Positions 34,365 through 45,734 of a stretch of 64,000 bases of DNA are shown in pieces. The DNA lies in contig CM077160.1 in the NCBI GenBank assembly GCA_039583875.1, positions 116,145,314 through 116,209,313 on the forward strand, in the 5' to 3' direction. Within the stretch, counting starts at the first letter, position 1. Each line of letters begins with the position of its first letter. The notes under the pieces are model-generated. The model was not told the origin of the DNA. It worked only from the letters and a program-made list of their open reading frames with translations, and searched no databases. The stretch is from Platanthera guangdongensis. Lineage: Eukaryota; Streptophyta; Magnoliopsida; Asparagales; Orchidaceae. Made by a program: the position numbers and the translations under genes.

Positions 34365-37300
34365 TCACTTCTTCTCTTTGCCTTTAACCATTTTAATTTC
34401 TCTGTTAGGGTTTAGGGCTTCTTTGTTGGACCTGGTGTCATCTGCTGCACCCAAATAAGTTTGCTTTGTAGGCCTGGGAACCACAGCTGCAGGATGTAAC
34501 TCCATGTATCTATCAGCATCAAAGAATTTACTGGAAGCATATCTTTCTAATTCTTTCTATCTTTGCTCAGACATTGTAGAAATGTTGGAGGTATCCAATC
34601 CTTGATCTCTGGCCTTCTTAATCTGATCCAATGCAGCCAATTCCTTTAACCTGGCAGTCCAAGCAGCTGGGTTATTTTCAGGGTCCTCAAAAGGTACAGG
34701 TGGCTCATACCTGTTGGAAGGGTTATCTTGAGGAGGCCTGGCAGACACAGTCTCTTTTAGCTTGTAGGGGAAAGGACCTGATGATGTATCGGATGAAACA
34801 TATACTCCCCTAGAATATGGGTGCTGCCTGGAATACCCTTTGGAATAAACTTGAATATCTCTCTGATTGCCCCTATATCCTCCTCTCCTAGAATATGAAC
34901 CCCTGGATTGGCTTTCCCTTTGATAGGATCTGGCACGAGGTTGATAGGGAGCCTGGCTTCTGGCTGGGGGTTGACTTGCAGAGCTTCCACCTGCACCTGC
35001 ATCAGGAGGAGGTGGTGGAGGAGGATGAGGGTGCTGGAATTGGGAAGAGCCCTTCTCATATTTTCTCTTTTTCTTCATGGCTTTCAGCTGGTTCTTGGAA
35101 TACTGCATCCAGTGTTCAGAGATTGGGCAATTATGAAGGATATAATAAGGAATATCATTATTATCCTTAACTTTAGCAGGAGGAACCCTTTTCATAGCCT
35201 TGCTCCTTGCCTTCCTTTTCCTGGCAATGGTAGCAGATGAGTCATCAGAGTCTGTTTTAAATTCATCAGATTCAGAACTCTAGTCATCATATAGAGCATC
35301 TATTTTCTTCATCAAATCTTTCTTTAGTTGAACAGCAGCAGATGAGGCAGAAGTTGAGATAGCAGCAGCAGGGACAGCAGCAGAGACAGCAGCAGATGGA
35401 GGAGGTGAAGCAGAAACAACAACAGCAGCAGGAGAGGTGACAGCAGCAGTAACAGTCTCACTTACAGCAGAAACAGCAGATTCACTCTCAACAACAGAAA
35501 CTGGAGAGTTGATAGCAGCAACAACTTCACTGACAATAGCAGAAGCATCATCAAAAATTAGAGCAGGCTCAATTTCAGTGGCCTCTGACATCAGAAGATC
35601 CTTGGATATTGGTGCATCAGAAACAGTTGGAACTTCAGCAGCAGTAAGAATATCTTCAGCAGCAGCAGCATCAACATCTTCACTAGCAGCAATTACTGAA
35701 AGTACAAAAGAAGTGAGGATGCTAGGGTCACAGCAAGACAATGACACAAGTGCCTTGGATAAGTCTTCTGGGGGCTGGACAACATTACTCTTTGGCAGAC
35801 AGCTAAAGAAGGCAGAATCAAAAGCAGATAGCAAAGACCTTAGGTCTATTGCAAGAACTGCAGTAGGAGGCTCAGCAGTAGCAGCAGCAGCAGCAAGAGG
35901 AGGAGCAGCAGTCACAGAAACAGCAGCAGCAACAACATGAAGAGTCTCTTCATATGGCATCTCCCCCTGCCTAGATGCAGATACATCTGGATCAAGGCAC
36001 ACTGCTGGAGGTGCTGCCTGAGGAAGGAGGGAAGAGAGCCTGGCAGAAAGGGCTGCCACAGACAGGTGTAGAGGAGCCAAGGAGGTCTCCAATAGTAGAG
36101 AGAGCCTGGGGGCAATCAGCTCATACAGCCTGTCAACTAGGGCTGAGAGGTCTACTTGCTCAACAGCTGGAGCAGAGGTAGATGGTAAGGAAACAGCTGG
36201 GGATGCTGGAAGGGAAGGGCTGGAGAATTGGGGAATGGAGGGCTGAGGTGTTGGTAGGGTGGATATGGAGGATAAGTGGATGGATATGGAGGGAGTGAAT
36301 GTTGGCTGGTCTATGATGTGGTGTAGAAGATCTTGGAATGAAGAGGAGGAGGTAGGGAAGTCAGGAGGAGATGAGGGGGAATCATCCACAAAGGAATCAT
36401 CCATTAGGGTGAAGGATGGAATGGATGGTGAAGAGGTGATATCAGGTGGAGGGTAGGAGAACAGTGGTTGGAATTGGTCTGCTGGTGGAGGTAGAATGGG
36501 TTCTGGAGATGGAGTTGATGTTGGAGATGGGCTAGATATGTTAATGGTGGATGGAATTGGAATGGTGGAGGGAATTGGAGGAGGAGGAGAGGCAGCAATA
36601 GCAGCAGCCAGGTCATCTGCAGGGGCAGAGACCTGTGGAGGAGTGACTCTTTGAGTCCTGGTGCCTGAAGGAGCACTGGAGGAGGGCCTGCTAGGCATGC
36701 TGATTTGTCTGTCCCACTTGCCAAAGAGGGCACAGGTTAGTCTCTTGGAGGTATTTATGTGAACTCCAGAGGAGACCAGTAAGGCAGGGCACCTGGTCTG
36801 CAGGAAAACTCCAATAATCATTCCAAAATTAACAAAGCTTTTGTTGATTTTCTTCTTGATGAGGTCAAAGAAAACCTCTCCCCAGTGCAGATTCTTCTTA
36901 TCCACAAGAGCTCCCATGAGACAGAGCTGATGTCTGGATACAGTATCATGGGCTGAGTGCTTTGCCAGTAGCACTTTTCCCACCACATCTGCCATGAAGC
37001 TGTACTCAACAGACAAGTTCCTTTTGAATAGCTTGCTAGGGTTTCCCTCTAGATGACCCATCCTGGAAAGCAGATCAGAATACTCTTCTCTAGATAGCTC
37101 GGCAGATTCTTCTCCATTTCTCAATCCAAAAACTTCTGTTAAGATGGTTGGGGTCAAGGGTACCTGATTTCCAGCTATGGACCCAACTATGGTGTTGTTA
37201 TCTTGATTATGAGCAGTATAAACCCATTCCTTGATTTCATCTAAAGCCAGCTTGATCCTGGTGGTCATGAGGGCAGTCAGATTCTGTTCCTGGAACAAAC

Positions 37301-37406
37301 CTAGTATATCCTGAAAGATCTGATCAGTGGTGCTGAAAGATTCTATATCAATGTCAAACCCAGCATCGAACTTCATTGCAGCAAGAACAGCAACTGACAC
37401 AGCCAT
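34365..37406 (-). pseudogene. Copia-E env-like extra ORF (two in-frame TAGs)
   Basis: One frame from ATG 37406 to TGA at 34365-34367, about 1010 codons, broken only by TAG at 35280-35282 and 34557-34559. The N-terminal 240 residues (LTEVFGLRNGE, MGHLEGNPSKLFKRNLS, HDTVSRHQLCLM) resemble the 'putative plant transposon protein' domain. The middle is Pro/Ser then Ala/Ser/Val-rich low complexity (about 35330-36650), so the many open frames on the plus strand there are shadows. Next is IPYYILHN..HWMQYSKNQLKAMKKKRKYE, then a Gly/Arg/Tyr-rich part and a conserved C-terminus with LHPAAVVPR. I see no signal peptide or convincing membrane span, so 'env-like' refers to position only. The C-terminal half matches Copia-G. 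Confidence 0.75.
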
Positions 37407-37519
37407 TGTACCTGCAAAAACTCAACAAACAAAACGACCAAGAGTAGAACTGTTTGGAGGGAAAGAAGATTCTTGCAGAGAAATCGAAAGCGCAAATGAG
37501 AACGACGGCGAAAAATGAT

Positions 37520-37835
37520 TTTTATATTAGGGTTCGACGCAGAATTGGAAAGATCGTTGAACTCAGTTTGACGATCGAGGCTCCTCAAGGAATCTGAAGA
37601 GTCTTCAACATCGTCGATCTCCGTTCGACGATCTTGGAGAGCGTCGAGCTCCGTTCGACAATCGTTCAGTGAACATAATCGTCGAGCGTCGTTCGACTAT
37701 CGTTGACCGGAAGAGATAGTTAATACTATATGAGAAGCGCTGAACTCAGTTCGACGATTTTGGAAATCGTCGATCTCCGTTCGACGATCTTGGGGCAAAT
37801 CGTCGAGCGCAGTTCAGAGATCAGAGAAATGCTAG
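37520..37835. repeat. TCGTCGA/TTCGACGAT array in the Copia-E pol-env spacer
   Basis: Eight or so inverted pairs ATCGTCGA(T/G)C(T/C)CCGTTCGACGAT between the env-like start and the pol stop. No gene. It corresponds to 7300-7610 of Copia-A. Confidence 0.85.
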
Positions 37836-37901
37836 ACACTAAGAAAAATCAGAAAGTTTGCCTAGTCTTGGTCAAGTTTTAAGCTTTCAAAATCTTGGAT
37901 A

Positions 37902-40900
37902 TTATTTAAGACTTCCTCCATCTAACATTCCTAACTGATTTAGGAAGAAGGTGTGTTTCTTTTCATCCAAGGGCTTGGTGAAAATATCTCCCCTTTGTAA
38001 ATCAGTTGGGATATAATGTAATTCAATTTTATTCTTTTCAACATTATTCCTTAAGAAATGATGCATAATCTCTATGTGTTTTGTTCTACTATGGAGGACT
38101 GGATTTTGAGCTATGGAAATAGCACTTGTGTTATCACAAAAGATTTTAGACTTCTCTAAGTTGTAACCATAGTCTAGGAGTTGGTTTTGAATCCACAAGA
38201 TTTGTGAGCAACAACTGCCTGCAGCCATATATTCAGCTTCAGCAGTTGAATTTGACACAGATGTTTGTTTCTTACAAAACCAGGAGACAAGTCTGTCACC
38301 AAGGAACTGACAAGTTCCACTGGTGCTTTTCCTGTCAATTCTGCATCCAGCATAATCAGCATCAGAGAATCCAGTTAACTCAAATGCTGAATCTTTTGGA
38401 TACCAGAGACCTAGATTTGGACAACTTTTAACATACCTGAGAATCCTCTTTACTAATATTAGGTGTGACTCTCTAGGGCTTACTTGGAACCTAGAACAAA
38501 TACATGTAGCAAACATTATATCTGGTCTACTAGCTGTAAGATACAGTAAAGAGCCAATCATTGCTCTATATGTTGTCTGATCAACAGGTTTCCCATGTTC
38601 ATCAGCATCTAATACAGCATTGGTAGGCATGGGTGTTTTCATACAAGATGCCTCAGACATACCAAATTTCTTAACCAGTTCATTTGCATATTTGGTTTGA
38701 GAAATAAAGATGCCTTCAGCATGTAGTTTGACTTGCAATCCTAGAAAGAAGGATAGCTCACCCATGCTACTCATCTCAAATTTAGAATGCATCAGGTTAG
38801 AAAACCTTCTGCACAATTTTGAGTCAGTAGAACCAAAAATGATATCGTCTACATAAATTTGTACTAGTAGGGTATGGGACTTATGGGTTCTAATAAAAAG
38901 AGTTTGGTCTACTCTACCTCTTATAAAACCATTTTACAAGAGAAAGCATGCTAAGGTCTCATACCATGCTCTAGGAGCTTGTTTGAGACCGTATAATGCT
39001 TTATTTAATCTAAAAACATAATCAGGATAAGTTGGAGAGATAAAACCTGGAGGTTGTCTGACATAAACTTCCTCTTTGATGTCTCCATTTAAGAAAGCAC
39101 TTTTGACATCCATCTGATATACTTTGAAGCCTTTGTGAGCTGCATAAGCTAGAAAAATTCTGATGGCTTCCAATCTTGCAACTAGTGCAAAGGTCTGGTC
39201 GTAGTCAATTCCTTCTTCTTGAGAATATCCCTGAGCAACTAGCCTTGCCTTGTTCCTTATAATTACTCCTTGATCATCCAGTTTGTTTCTGAATACCCAT
39301 TTTGTTCCAACAATGGAATGATCCTTAGGCTTTGGCACTAGTTCACATACTTTGTTCCTTTCAAATTGATGCAACTCCTCTTGCATTGCAATGATCCAGT
39401 GTGGATCTTGCTCTGCATCTTGAATGGACTGAGGTTCAATTTGAGATAGGAAGCAGGTGTGCAACAGGTTTTGGTTGACCTGATTTCTGGTTTGCACACC
39501 AGCTGAGATTTCTCCAATTATTTGGGAAATTGGATGGTCTCTTGATGTTACTAAATCAACAGGGGGTGTTGATTGTTCACCAACTTGTGTTGTTGTTTCC
39601 TCTTGTGGTACAAAAACTGGCTCTTCAAGTTGTGCTTCAATATGTTGAGCATTCCCTTCATCTTCACTGCTTTCATCCTCTTGAGCAACCTGTAACTTGT
39701 TCATATCTTCAAGTAGAGAATGTTCCTGCAAAGGTTCTATGGTAGAAGAAATCTTCTCCTTGAAAGACATGTTAGTTTCATCAAAAGAAACATGAACAGA
39801 TTCCTCAATTGTCAAAGATGATTTATTATTGCTGATCATGTAGTATCCCAGAAACACTCCTTCATCAGCTTTGGCTTGAAATTTTGCTAGATATTTCTTG
39901 TCATTATTATGAATGTAGCAAATACAACCAAAAACTCTAAAATAGTCAACTTTAGGTTTCTTCCCTTTGAGTAATTCATAGGGAGTCTTTCCCTTTAGTT
40001 TATGTATCAGACTTCTGTTCAACACATAGTTGGAGGTGTTCACTGCCTCTGCCCAAAAGGATAGAGGTAGATGAGCATCTGACAACAATGTAGTGGCAGA
40101 TTCAATAAGGGTTCTATTTTTCCTTTCAGCTACCCCATTTTGTTGAGGAGTTCTAGGAGCTGAGAAAGTATGCCTGATCCCTTCACTCTGACAGAACTCT
40201 TGCATAAGAAGAGAATCAAACTCTGTCCCATGATCACTTCTGATCAGGGCAATGTGAGTATTGAACTCAATATGTATACATTTGAGAAACTCTGTCAGAC
40301 ACTTAAAGTTATCAGACTTCTTCCTTAGAAAGAACACCCAAGTGAATCTAGAGAAGTCATCTACAACTACTAAAGTGTAGGATTTCCCTCCTAGGCTTTG
40401 TACTGTGATGGGTCCAAAAAGATCCATGTGTAACAGATACAATATCCTAGGTGAATCACTCTTATTAAGTGACTTAAAACTGTTTTTAGTTTGCTTGCCT
40501 AATTGACAAGCCCTGCAGAGTCCTTCCTTCTTGTAGGGGCCAGAAGGTAGTCCTCTAACAAGGTTGTCCTTGGATAGCCTAGCAATAGTTCTAAGGTTTA
40601 GGTGTCCTAATCTCTTATGTCACAAAACATTTGGTCTACAAACTGAATTAAACAAGCAGATATCTACATCAGTTGAAAGAAAATCTACTAGGTAGATGTT
40701 ACCTTTCCTTTTACCTGTCAACACTGTTGTGTTGTCCTCTGACTTGATTTTGCATAAGGCTTTGCTGAAGGTCACCTGGTAGCCTTCATCACACAGCTGA
40801 CTGATGCTAATTAGGTTGTGCTTCAGTCCTTCCACATAAGCTACCTTCTTGAAAGTTACTGATCCAATCTGGACTACATCATATCCTTTAGTTTGTCCAA

Positions 40901-41060
40901 AGTTGGAATCACCAAAGATAACTTTGGGTCCAAGCTTGGCTCTGAAGGATGTGAGATTGTCCTTATTCTCTGTCATATGCTTAGAGCACCCACTATCCAA
41001 ATACCATTGCTGGTTAGATGTTGGATAGGTCTTCACCTGCACATAAGACAATTCATTTGT
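37902..41060 (-). pseudogene. pol: Copia-E pol (PR-INT-RT-RNaseH), three frames separated by stops
   Basis: Protease-like [12 protein letters not shown] near 41010; TGA at 40620-40622 replaces the Trp of LWHKRLGH at the GAG-pre-integrase start. Integrase follows with [25 protein letters not shown] and [15 protein letters not shown] has [11 protein letters not shown] near 39100, TAA at 38934-38936, then YVDDIIFGST near 38850. RNase H has FSDADYAGCRIDRKST, AEAEYMAAGSCC and HIEIMHHFLR. The stop at 37902-37904 closes the normal pol end. Only two internal stops separate this from an intact enzyme chain, so it was probably mobilised recently by a better copy. Confidence 0.9.
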
Positions 41061-41219
41061 TTTTGACCCAGTTTACCTTGGGCCTAGGTTGATAACCTCT
41101 AAATTCAGAAATGAAAGACATCCCAGGTTGACTCTTATATCCTTCAGGATGATATCTCCTTGGAGGTAGAATCCATTCAGTATAAGGGTTATAGATTTGG
41201 GATGAAGAACCCTTAGGAT

Positions 41220-43128
41220 TCAATTTTGATTTGCCTTTGAAAAAGTTTCCAGAGCTCTGACCTCTGTTCGACGATCTTGGAGCTGCGTTCGACGATCTTG
41301 GGTCAGATCGTCGAGCTCCGTTCGACGGTCGACTATGGCTGAGGTCAGGTATATGAGATCGTCGACCTGTGTTCGACGACTTTGGCTGAGATCGTCGATC
41401 AGCGTTCGACGATTTTTCCTGAGATCGTCAAGCTGCGTTCGGCGATCGTCGATCTTCATTCGGCGATCGTCGATCTCTGTTCGACGATTTCTGCTGGGAC
41501 TTAGTTTTCTGAGGCAGATCAGAATTTTTCCTAGCAACCTCTACAACTCCCTTTCCCTTGTCAGAAATAAACTTGATGGGAGTTGTTAGAACGATAGGTT
41601 GGCTGGATGAGGCACCCAATCCCAGTGTACTGTTAAATCTAGAGTTCACTGTGCTTGTGATGTCCATCAGCTTGATGCTTCTCCCATTAAGGGATTCTTC
41701 AAGCTTCTTGGCCTTAGAGAGCTCACTTTTCAGTGTAGCTATCTGTTCCCTACAGTTCTCCAACTCCTGAGAGAGTTTGAGGTTTTCTGACTTTAAAACA
41801 TTGTGTTCAGATAATTGATTTCTGAGAGAGATAATCTCCTTCTCAGACTTTAGCAGGTCTAAACACAGTGCTTTAAATTCAGATTTAAAATCTTCTGAAC
41901 TAAAATCAAAAGAACTAATTACCTGATCTTCTTCAGGTTGGGTCTCTGAGTCTGACTCTGACTCCTCTTCCTCTGAATTGTGTTGTGAGGCATTGATTGC
42001 CATCATGCAGAACTCCTTCTCTTCTGCATCATCCTCATCATCACTGGAGCTAGAAGAGGCTTCTGACTCTTTTTCTGTCTCACTCCAGGATTCAGCAACA
42101 AACCCTTTTCTTGTATGTTTATTTTTGCTTGAAGAAGGTTTGCCATTTCCATTCCTTTTGGAGTCTTTCTCCTTTCTTCTTTCTTTTCTGTCCCTTCTGT
42201 CCTTGTTCTTGTTCTCTGGACAGTCAGGAACTATGTGCCCTGGTTTCCTGCAACCAAAGCAAATAATGTCTTTATTGTTGCTAATGGACTTGTCATACCT
42301 TGGCTTGTCCTGCTCCTTGTATGATCTTCTTCTGAAGTCCTTTCTGGCCATCTTGTAGAATCTTTTGGCCAACAAGCTGAGTAGTTCATCATTGCCTGTA
42401 GCTTTATCTTCATGCAGATCCTCAGTTGCCTTAAAGGCTATGGTCTTCTCTTTCCTTGTGGCTAGTGAAGCAGCCTTTTATTCTTCCTCTCTATTCTTGA
42501 TGAGTAGCTCATAAGATTTGAGCTTACCCAGCAAAGCTTCAGTGGTGATCTCATTTAGACTTCTGGCATCCTTAATTGGCCAGATTCTTGAATCCCAAGT
42601 GCTGGGGAAGCACATTAGGATCTTGTCATTAAGTTCAGTTAGAGAGATCTCTTTGTCCAATGTCCTTAATTCACTAACAATTAGACTTAGTCTGTTGTAC
42701 ATGTCTCCCACTGACTTAGTCTCTCCCTTCTTGAAATTCTCATATTGAGAGATGAGATGGGATCTTCTGTCTTTTCTCTCATCAGCTGAGCATGAGACTA
42801 TTTCTGAGAGCTTGTCCCAAATTTCCTTGGCTGAATTGCATTCAGCTACCTTTTGAAATATGTCATCTGACATTGTCTGGGCTAGGATGTTCATAGCCTT
42901 AGCATCAGCTACCTTCCATTTTTTGATGTCAGCATCTGTTCCTGATGGAGGTGGAACAGCATTTGTACTTGTGTTCTCTGGGGGTCTTGGACACACTGTC
43001 AAAACAGAATTAAAGATGTCTTCGTCAATAGAATTCATGTAAAGTCTAATCCTTGCCTTCCAAAGTGCAAACTTGGAAAGATTGCACACTGGAGGTCTGG
43101 TGCTAGCATAATCTTTGTTTTGTGCCAT
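41220..43128 (-). pseudogene. gag: Copia-E gag (one stop and one frame change)
   Basis: Starts at ATG 43128 (MAQNKDYASTRPPV), 120 bp after the primer site. The Gag core FALWKARIRLYMNSIDEDIF, WDKLSEIVS, YENFKKGETKSVGDMYNRLS runs to a TAA at 42478-42480. The same frame then continues with LAKRFYKMARKDFRR, the CCHC knuckle CFGCRKPGHIVPDC near 42240, a Lys/Glu- and Ser-rich coiled-coil-like stretch, and the RRT-repeat tail, where the open frame changes near 41430. Confidence 0.85.
41235..41500. repeat. GATCGTCGA array in Copia-E gag-PR coding region
   Basis: Around ten units of GATCGTCGA(G/C)CT(G/C)(C/T)GTTCGACGAT. Read on the minus strand in one frame they encode repeated DRRTQLDDL-like peptides with no stop over about 100 codons. 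Confidence 0.85.
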
Positions 43129-43247
43129 GATTTGTGCAAACAAAATCTAATGATAAAATACCAAAGAAAAACAGATCTAGTTTGGGATCTTGGGGTTCAG
43201 GTGTTAGCCTGTACAACCAATCAGATATGGTATGTTTAACCAACCTG

Positions 43248-43259
43248 GCTTTGATACCA
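43248..43259 (-). other. Copia-E primer-binding site
   Basis: TGGTATCAAAGC in minus sense, complementary to initiator tRNA-Met with one change, two bases from the LTR at 43262. Confidence 0.9.
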
Positions 43260-43261
43260 AT

Positions 43262-44761
43262 TGAAAGTGCAACTAGATCTGATATACTCTAGAGGGGGGT
43301 TAATAGAGTATATAGTGCTTTAAAAACTTTCACAAACTTTTACAACAATTGTTGTAATCTGTGTGAGCAGGGAAGCAAAAATAAATCTAATCACAGCACT
43401 AAGCTTAAGCAAGAACTAAGCACAGAAAAATCAAGGCCAGAAACAAACATAAACACAAGCAAAACCAGAAGACACAAGGAAATATAGTGGTTCCCCAAAC
43501 TCGGGTATATCCACTCTTCTACCACCCTAGGTAGGAATCCACTGCAGGATGAGTTGATCAGGTGTCCTGGGCACCAATGAGCTTTTGATAAGGTGCTCAA
43601 AAACCAAAGTAGATTTTTTGATCAGGTGTCTTGCCACCAATGAGCTTTTGACAAGGTGCTCAAAAACCAGGTTCAAACTTTTGAAGGGAGTTTGAAAAAC
43701 CCTTTACAGAGTGGGGGTGAGAGAGTGATGGCAGTCTTCTCTTTCTCAAACAACTGAGAAGACTATGTGGATTGATGTCAAATCTCCCCCTGAATCCTTG
43801 AAATCTTCAGGAAGAAAAGCTTTGCTGAGGGTGATAGGCCTTCAAAGGTTGAACTCCAGCAATGGATGATTTCAGCAATAGCTGAAATGTTGAGTGTCTG
43901 GAGTCTTGAAATATGTTGGCCTTGAACACTTTGAAAACTAAAGAGATCTGAAGATTTGAAAACTTGATCTCCTTGGATGAGTGTTCTTTAGAATTCTTTG
44001 AGACAGAAGATTTTTGAGAGCCTCTGTAATCTGTATTGTGTGTGCTCTGTTGAGAGATTCAAAAATCATTCTTTTATTCTCTGGTACAGAATAGAATATT
44101 ATTCTCTGTCAAGGATAGCCGTTGGTCTGCATTGATTGCATCCTTAATTGCATAAACTCTTCTGGAGGAAAGTCCACAGAGACATTCCTTTAAAAATCCC
44201 TTGAAACTTGGTTCAGAAATAAATGAAAACGGCTACCAAATCTCTGAATTAATTGCAGAATAACTCTTAACTGATTTGAATTTGAATTCTGGAAGTTATC
44301 AGAAATCGTCGAACTGAGCTCTGCTATCGTCGAGCTGAGCTCAGCAATCTAGAAATACACAGCAGCAAAATATCGTCGATCTGAGCTCAAAGATCGTCGA
44401 ACTGAGCTCAGAGATAAAGATCCAAAGCAGAGTCAAAATCGTCGACCTGAGCTCACCGATCGTCGAATGGAGTTCGACAATATAATGATGTTGAGCTCAG
44501 CGATCGTCGAATGGAGTTCGACGATCTGTCGAAGTTGAGCTAGACGATCGTCGACCGGAGTTCGACGAATCATCGTGCTGAGCTCGACGATCAGACTTAG
44601 TCTCCAGACTGAGAATCTTGGTCTTCAGGGCAGCTTCCAAACCTAGACTTCTAACCCTTAGACTCAATTCTAATTGACCTATTAAGCTATACATAAGGTC
44701 AAGCAAAGGTTCCTAGAGACATAGTGATCCTGACCCAAATTAGTAATAGGGTGTTCCAACA
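43262..44761 (-). repeat. Copia-E 5' LTR (1500 bp)
   Basis: Near-identical partner of 32687-34188. Its differences cluster in the first 100 bases and are otherwise single changes. Confidence 0.95.
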
Positions 44762-44766
44762 AAACG

Positions 44767-44894
44767 CTCCAATCCGGATAGTTGGAACCAACCAGTTTAG
44801 AAAGTGTGCCAAGCTTTCCAGAAGGCGTAGGAGGAGGAGCCACAGTAGTGGTGGAGGTAGAGATAACGGGGGTGGTGAGACCGGAATTGTCCAT
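44767..44894 (-). pseudogene. gag: Copia-D gag, N-terminus
   Basis: ATG at 44894 begins MDNSGLTTPVIST, then Pro-rich sequence and LSKLVGSNYPDWSV, where Copia-E is inserted. The matching N-terminus of Copia-C begins MANSYISTATTPVA at 48676. Confidence 0.88.
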
Positions 44895-45293
44895 AAGCAA
44901 AGCAGGAAACTGCGCGAGTAGAAGAGAATTCACGTGGAGAAAAAAAGGGATAAAGCCGCGCGAACAAAGGAGGAGGCCGCGATGAGGGAGGGAGACCGCA
45001 GCGGACAAGGAGGAACCGGCAGCGGGCTAAAGAGAAGAAGCTGCAATGGTCACAGTGTCAGCACACCAGCGGCCAGGAAGCAGACCAAAGCACAGGGAAG
45101 GAGGTCGCGCGAACTGAAAGGAGTTCGAGTGAACAGAGAGAAAAGAGAGCGGAACGAAGTCGCGCAAACAGGGCAGCGACAAGGCAAAGTGGCCGCGAGA
45201 GCAGGAAACAAGCCGTGGGAAATAAGCCGCGCAGACAGAATAGCAAAAGAAGGAATCAGGTCGAATCGAAATCGATCGCTCGCTTTGATATCA
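44895..45293 (-). other. Copia-D leader and primer-binding site
   Basis: 400 bp of GC-rich leader with repeated GCCGCGCGAAC-type words. The primer site TGATATCAAAGCG (45281-45293, minus) is two changes from TGGTATCAGAGCG and directly abuts the LTR. Confidence 0.8.
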
Positions 45294-45729
45294 TGTGAAA
45301 GTAGCGAACAAACGACTAAAAACAAGCCAGAAATTTGAATAATTGAAAGTTTTATTATCCAAAAAGATACCATTTACAAACGTATGACCTCCCTTTTATA
45401 GAATGGAGGAGAAAGGAGAGAGTACAAGAAAACAATGTGGAACTAAAAAATTTACATAACCGAGTGGCTAGAAAATAAAGAGACCGATCAGGCCGAGCGA
45501 TTAGACAAATGGGCTAACCGTTCGGCAACACCAGAAGAAAAAGAACAAGCCGTATTAGGAGACCGCTTGACCGCCCGGTCTCCAAGTCGTCTAAGAGAAA
45601 CTGCCAGACCGCTCGGACAACCAACAACAACAGTCTGGAAATCCTGCCGCTGGAAAGTAACCGCTAGGCCGCCCGGTCAACAACCCGCCAGACTTAGACT
45701 GTCAAGTCGCTCGGTCTCATACTTCAACA
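45294..45729 (-). repeat. Copia-D 5' LTR (436 bp)
   Basis: TGTGAAAGTAGCG to TACTTCAACA. TATA box TATAAAAGGG (minus) at 45391-45400; GACCGCCCGGTC array at 45540-45720. Confidence 0.92.
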
Positions 45730-45734
45730 GAGGC

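Larger units (their letters stand above)
32687..44761 (-). mobile_element. Copia-E: complete SIRE/Maximus-type Copia with env-like ORF
   Basis: 12,075 bp, with 1.5-kb LTRs (32687-34188 and 43262-44761) flanked by the duplication AAACG (32682-32686 and 44762-44766). Gene order on the minus strand: gag, protease, integrase, RT, RNase H, then a spacer and a 3-kb extra ORF before the polypurine tract. An extra ORF after pol is the mark of the SIRE/Maximus clade. The LTRs differ at only about 1-2% of positions by eye, so insertion is recent, but gag, pol and the extra ORF each contain stops. Confidence 0.95.
28342..45729 (-). mobile_element. Copia-D: complete Copia element, middle shell
   Basis: LTRs 28342-28749 and 45294-45729, flanked by the duplication GAGGC (28337-28341 and 45730-45734). 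It has gag, pol, primer site and polypurine tract, all minus-strand. It belongs to the same lineage as Copia-C (the proteins align along their length). It is inserted in the Copia-C RT at the AIYGL word, and interrupted in gag by Copia-E. Minus the insert it is about 5.3 kb. Confidence 0.94.

Noticed and set aside
35437..35940. Plus-strand Ala/Ser/Thr-rich open frame
   Set aside because: It is the antisense shadow of the Ala-rich low-complexity part of the env-like ORF.
34365..37406. Calling the extra ORF a true retroviral envelope gene
   Set aside because: No signal peptide, fusion peptide, cleavage site or membrane anchor can be seen; only its position is env-like.
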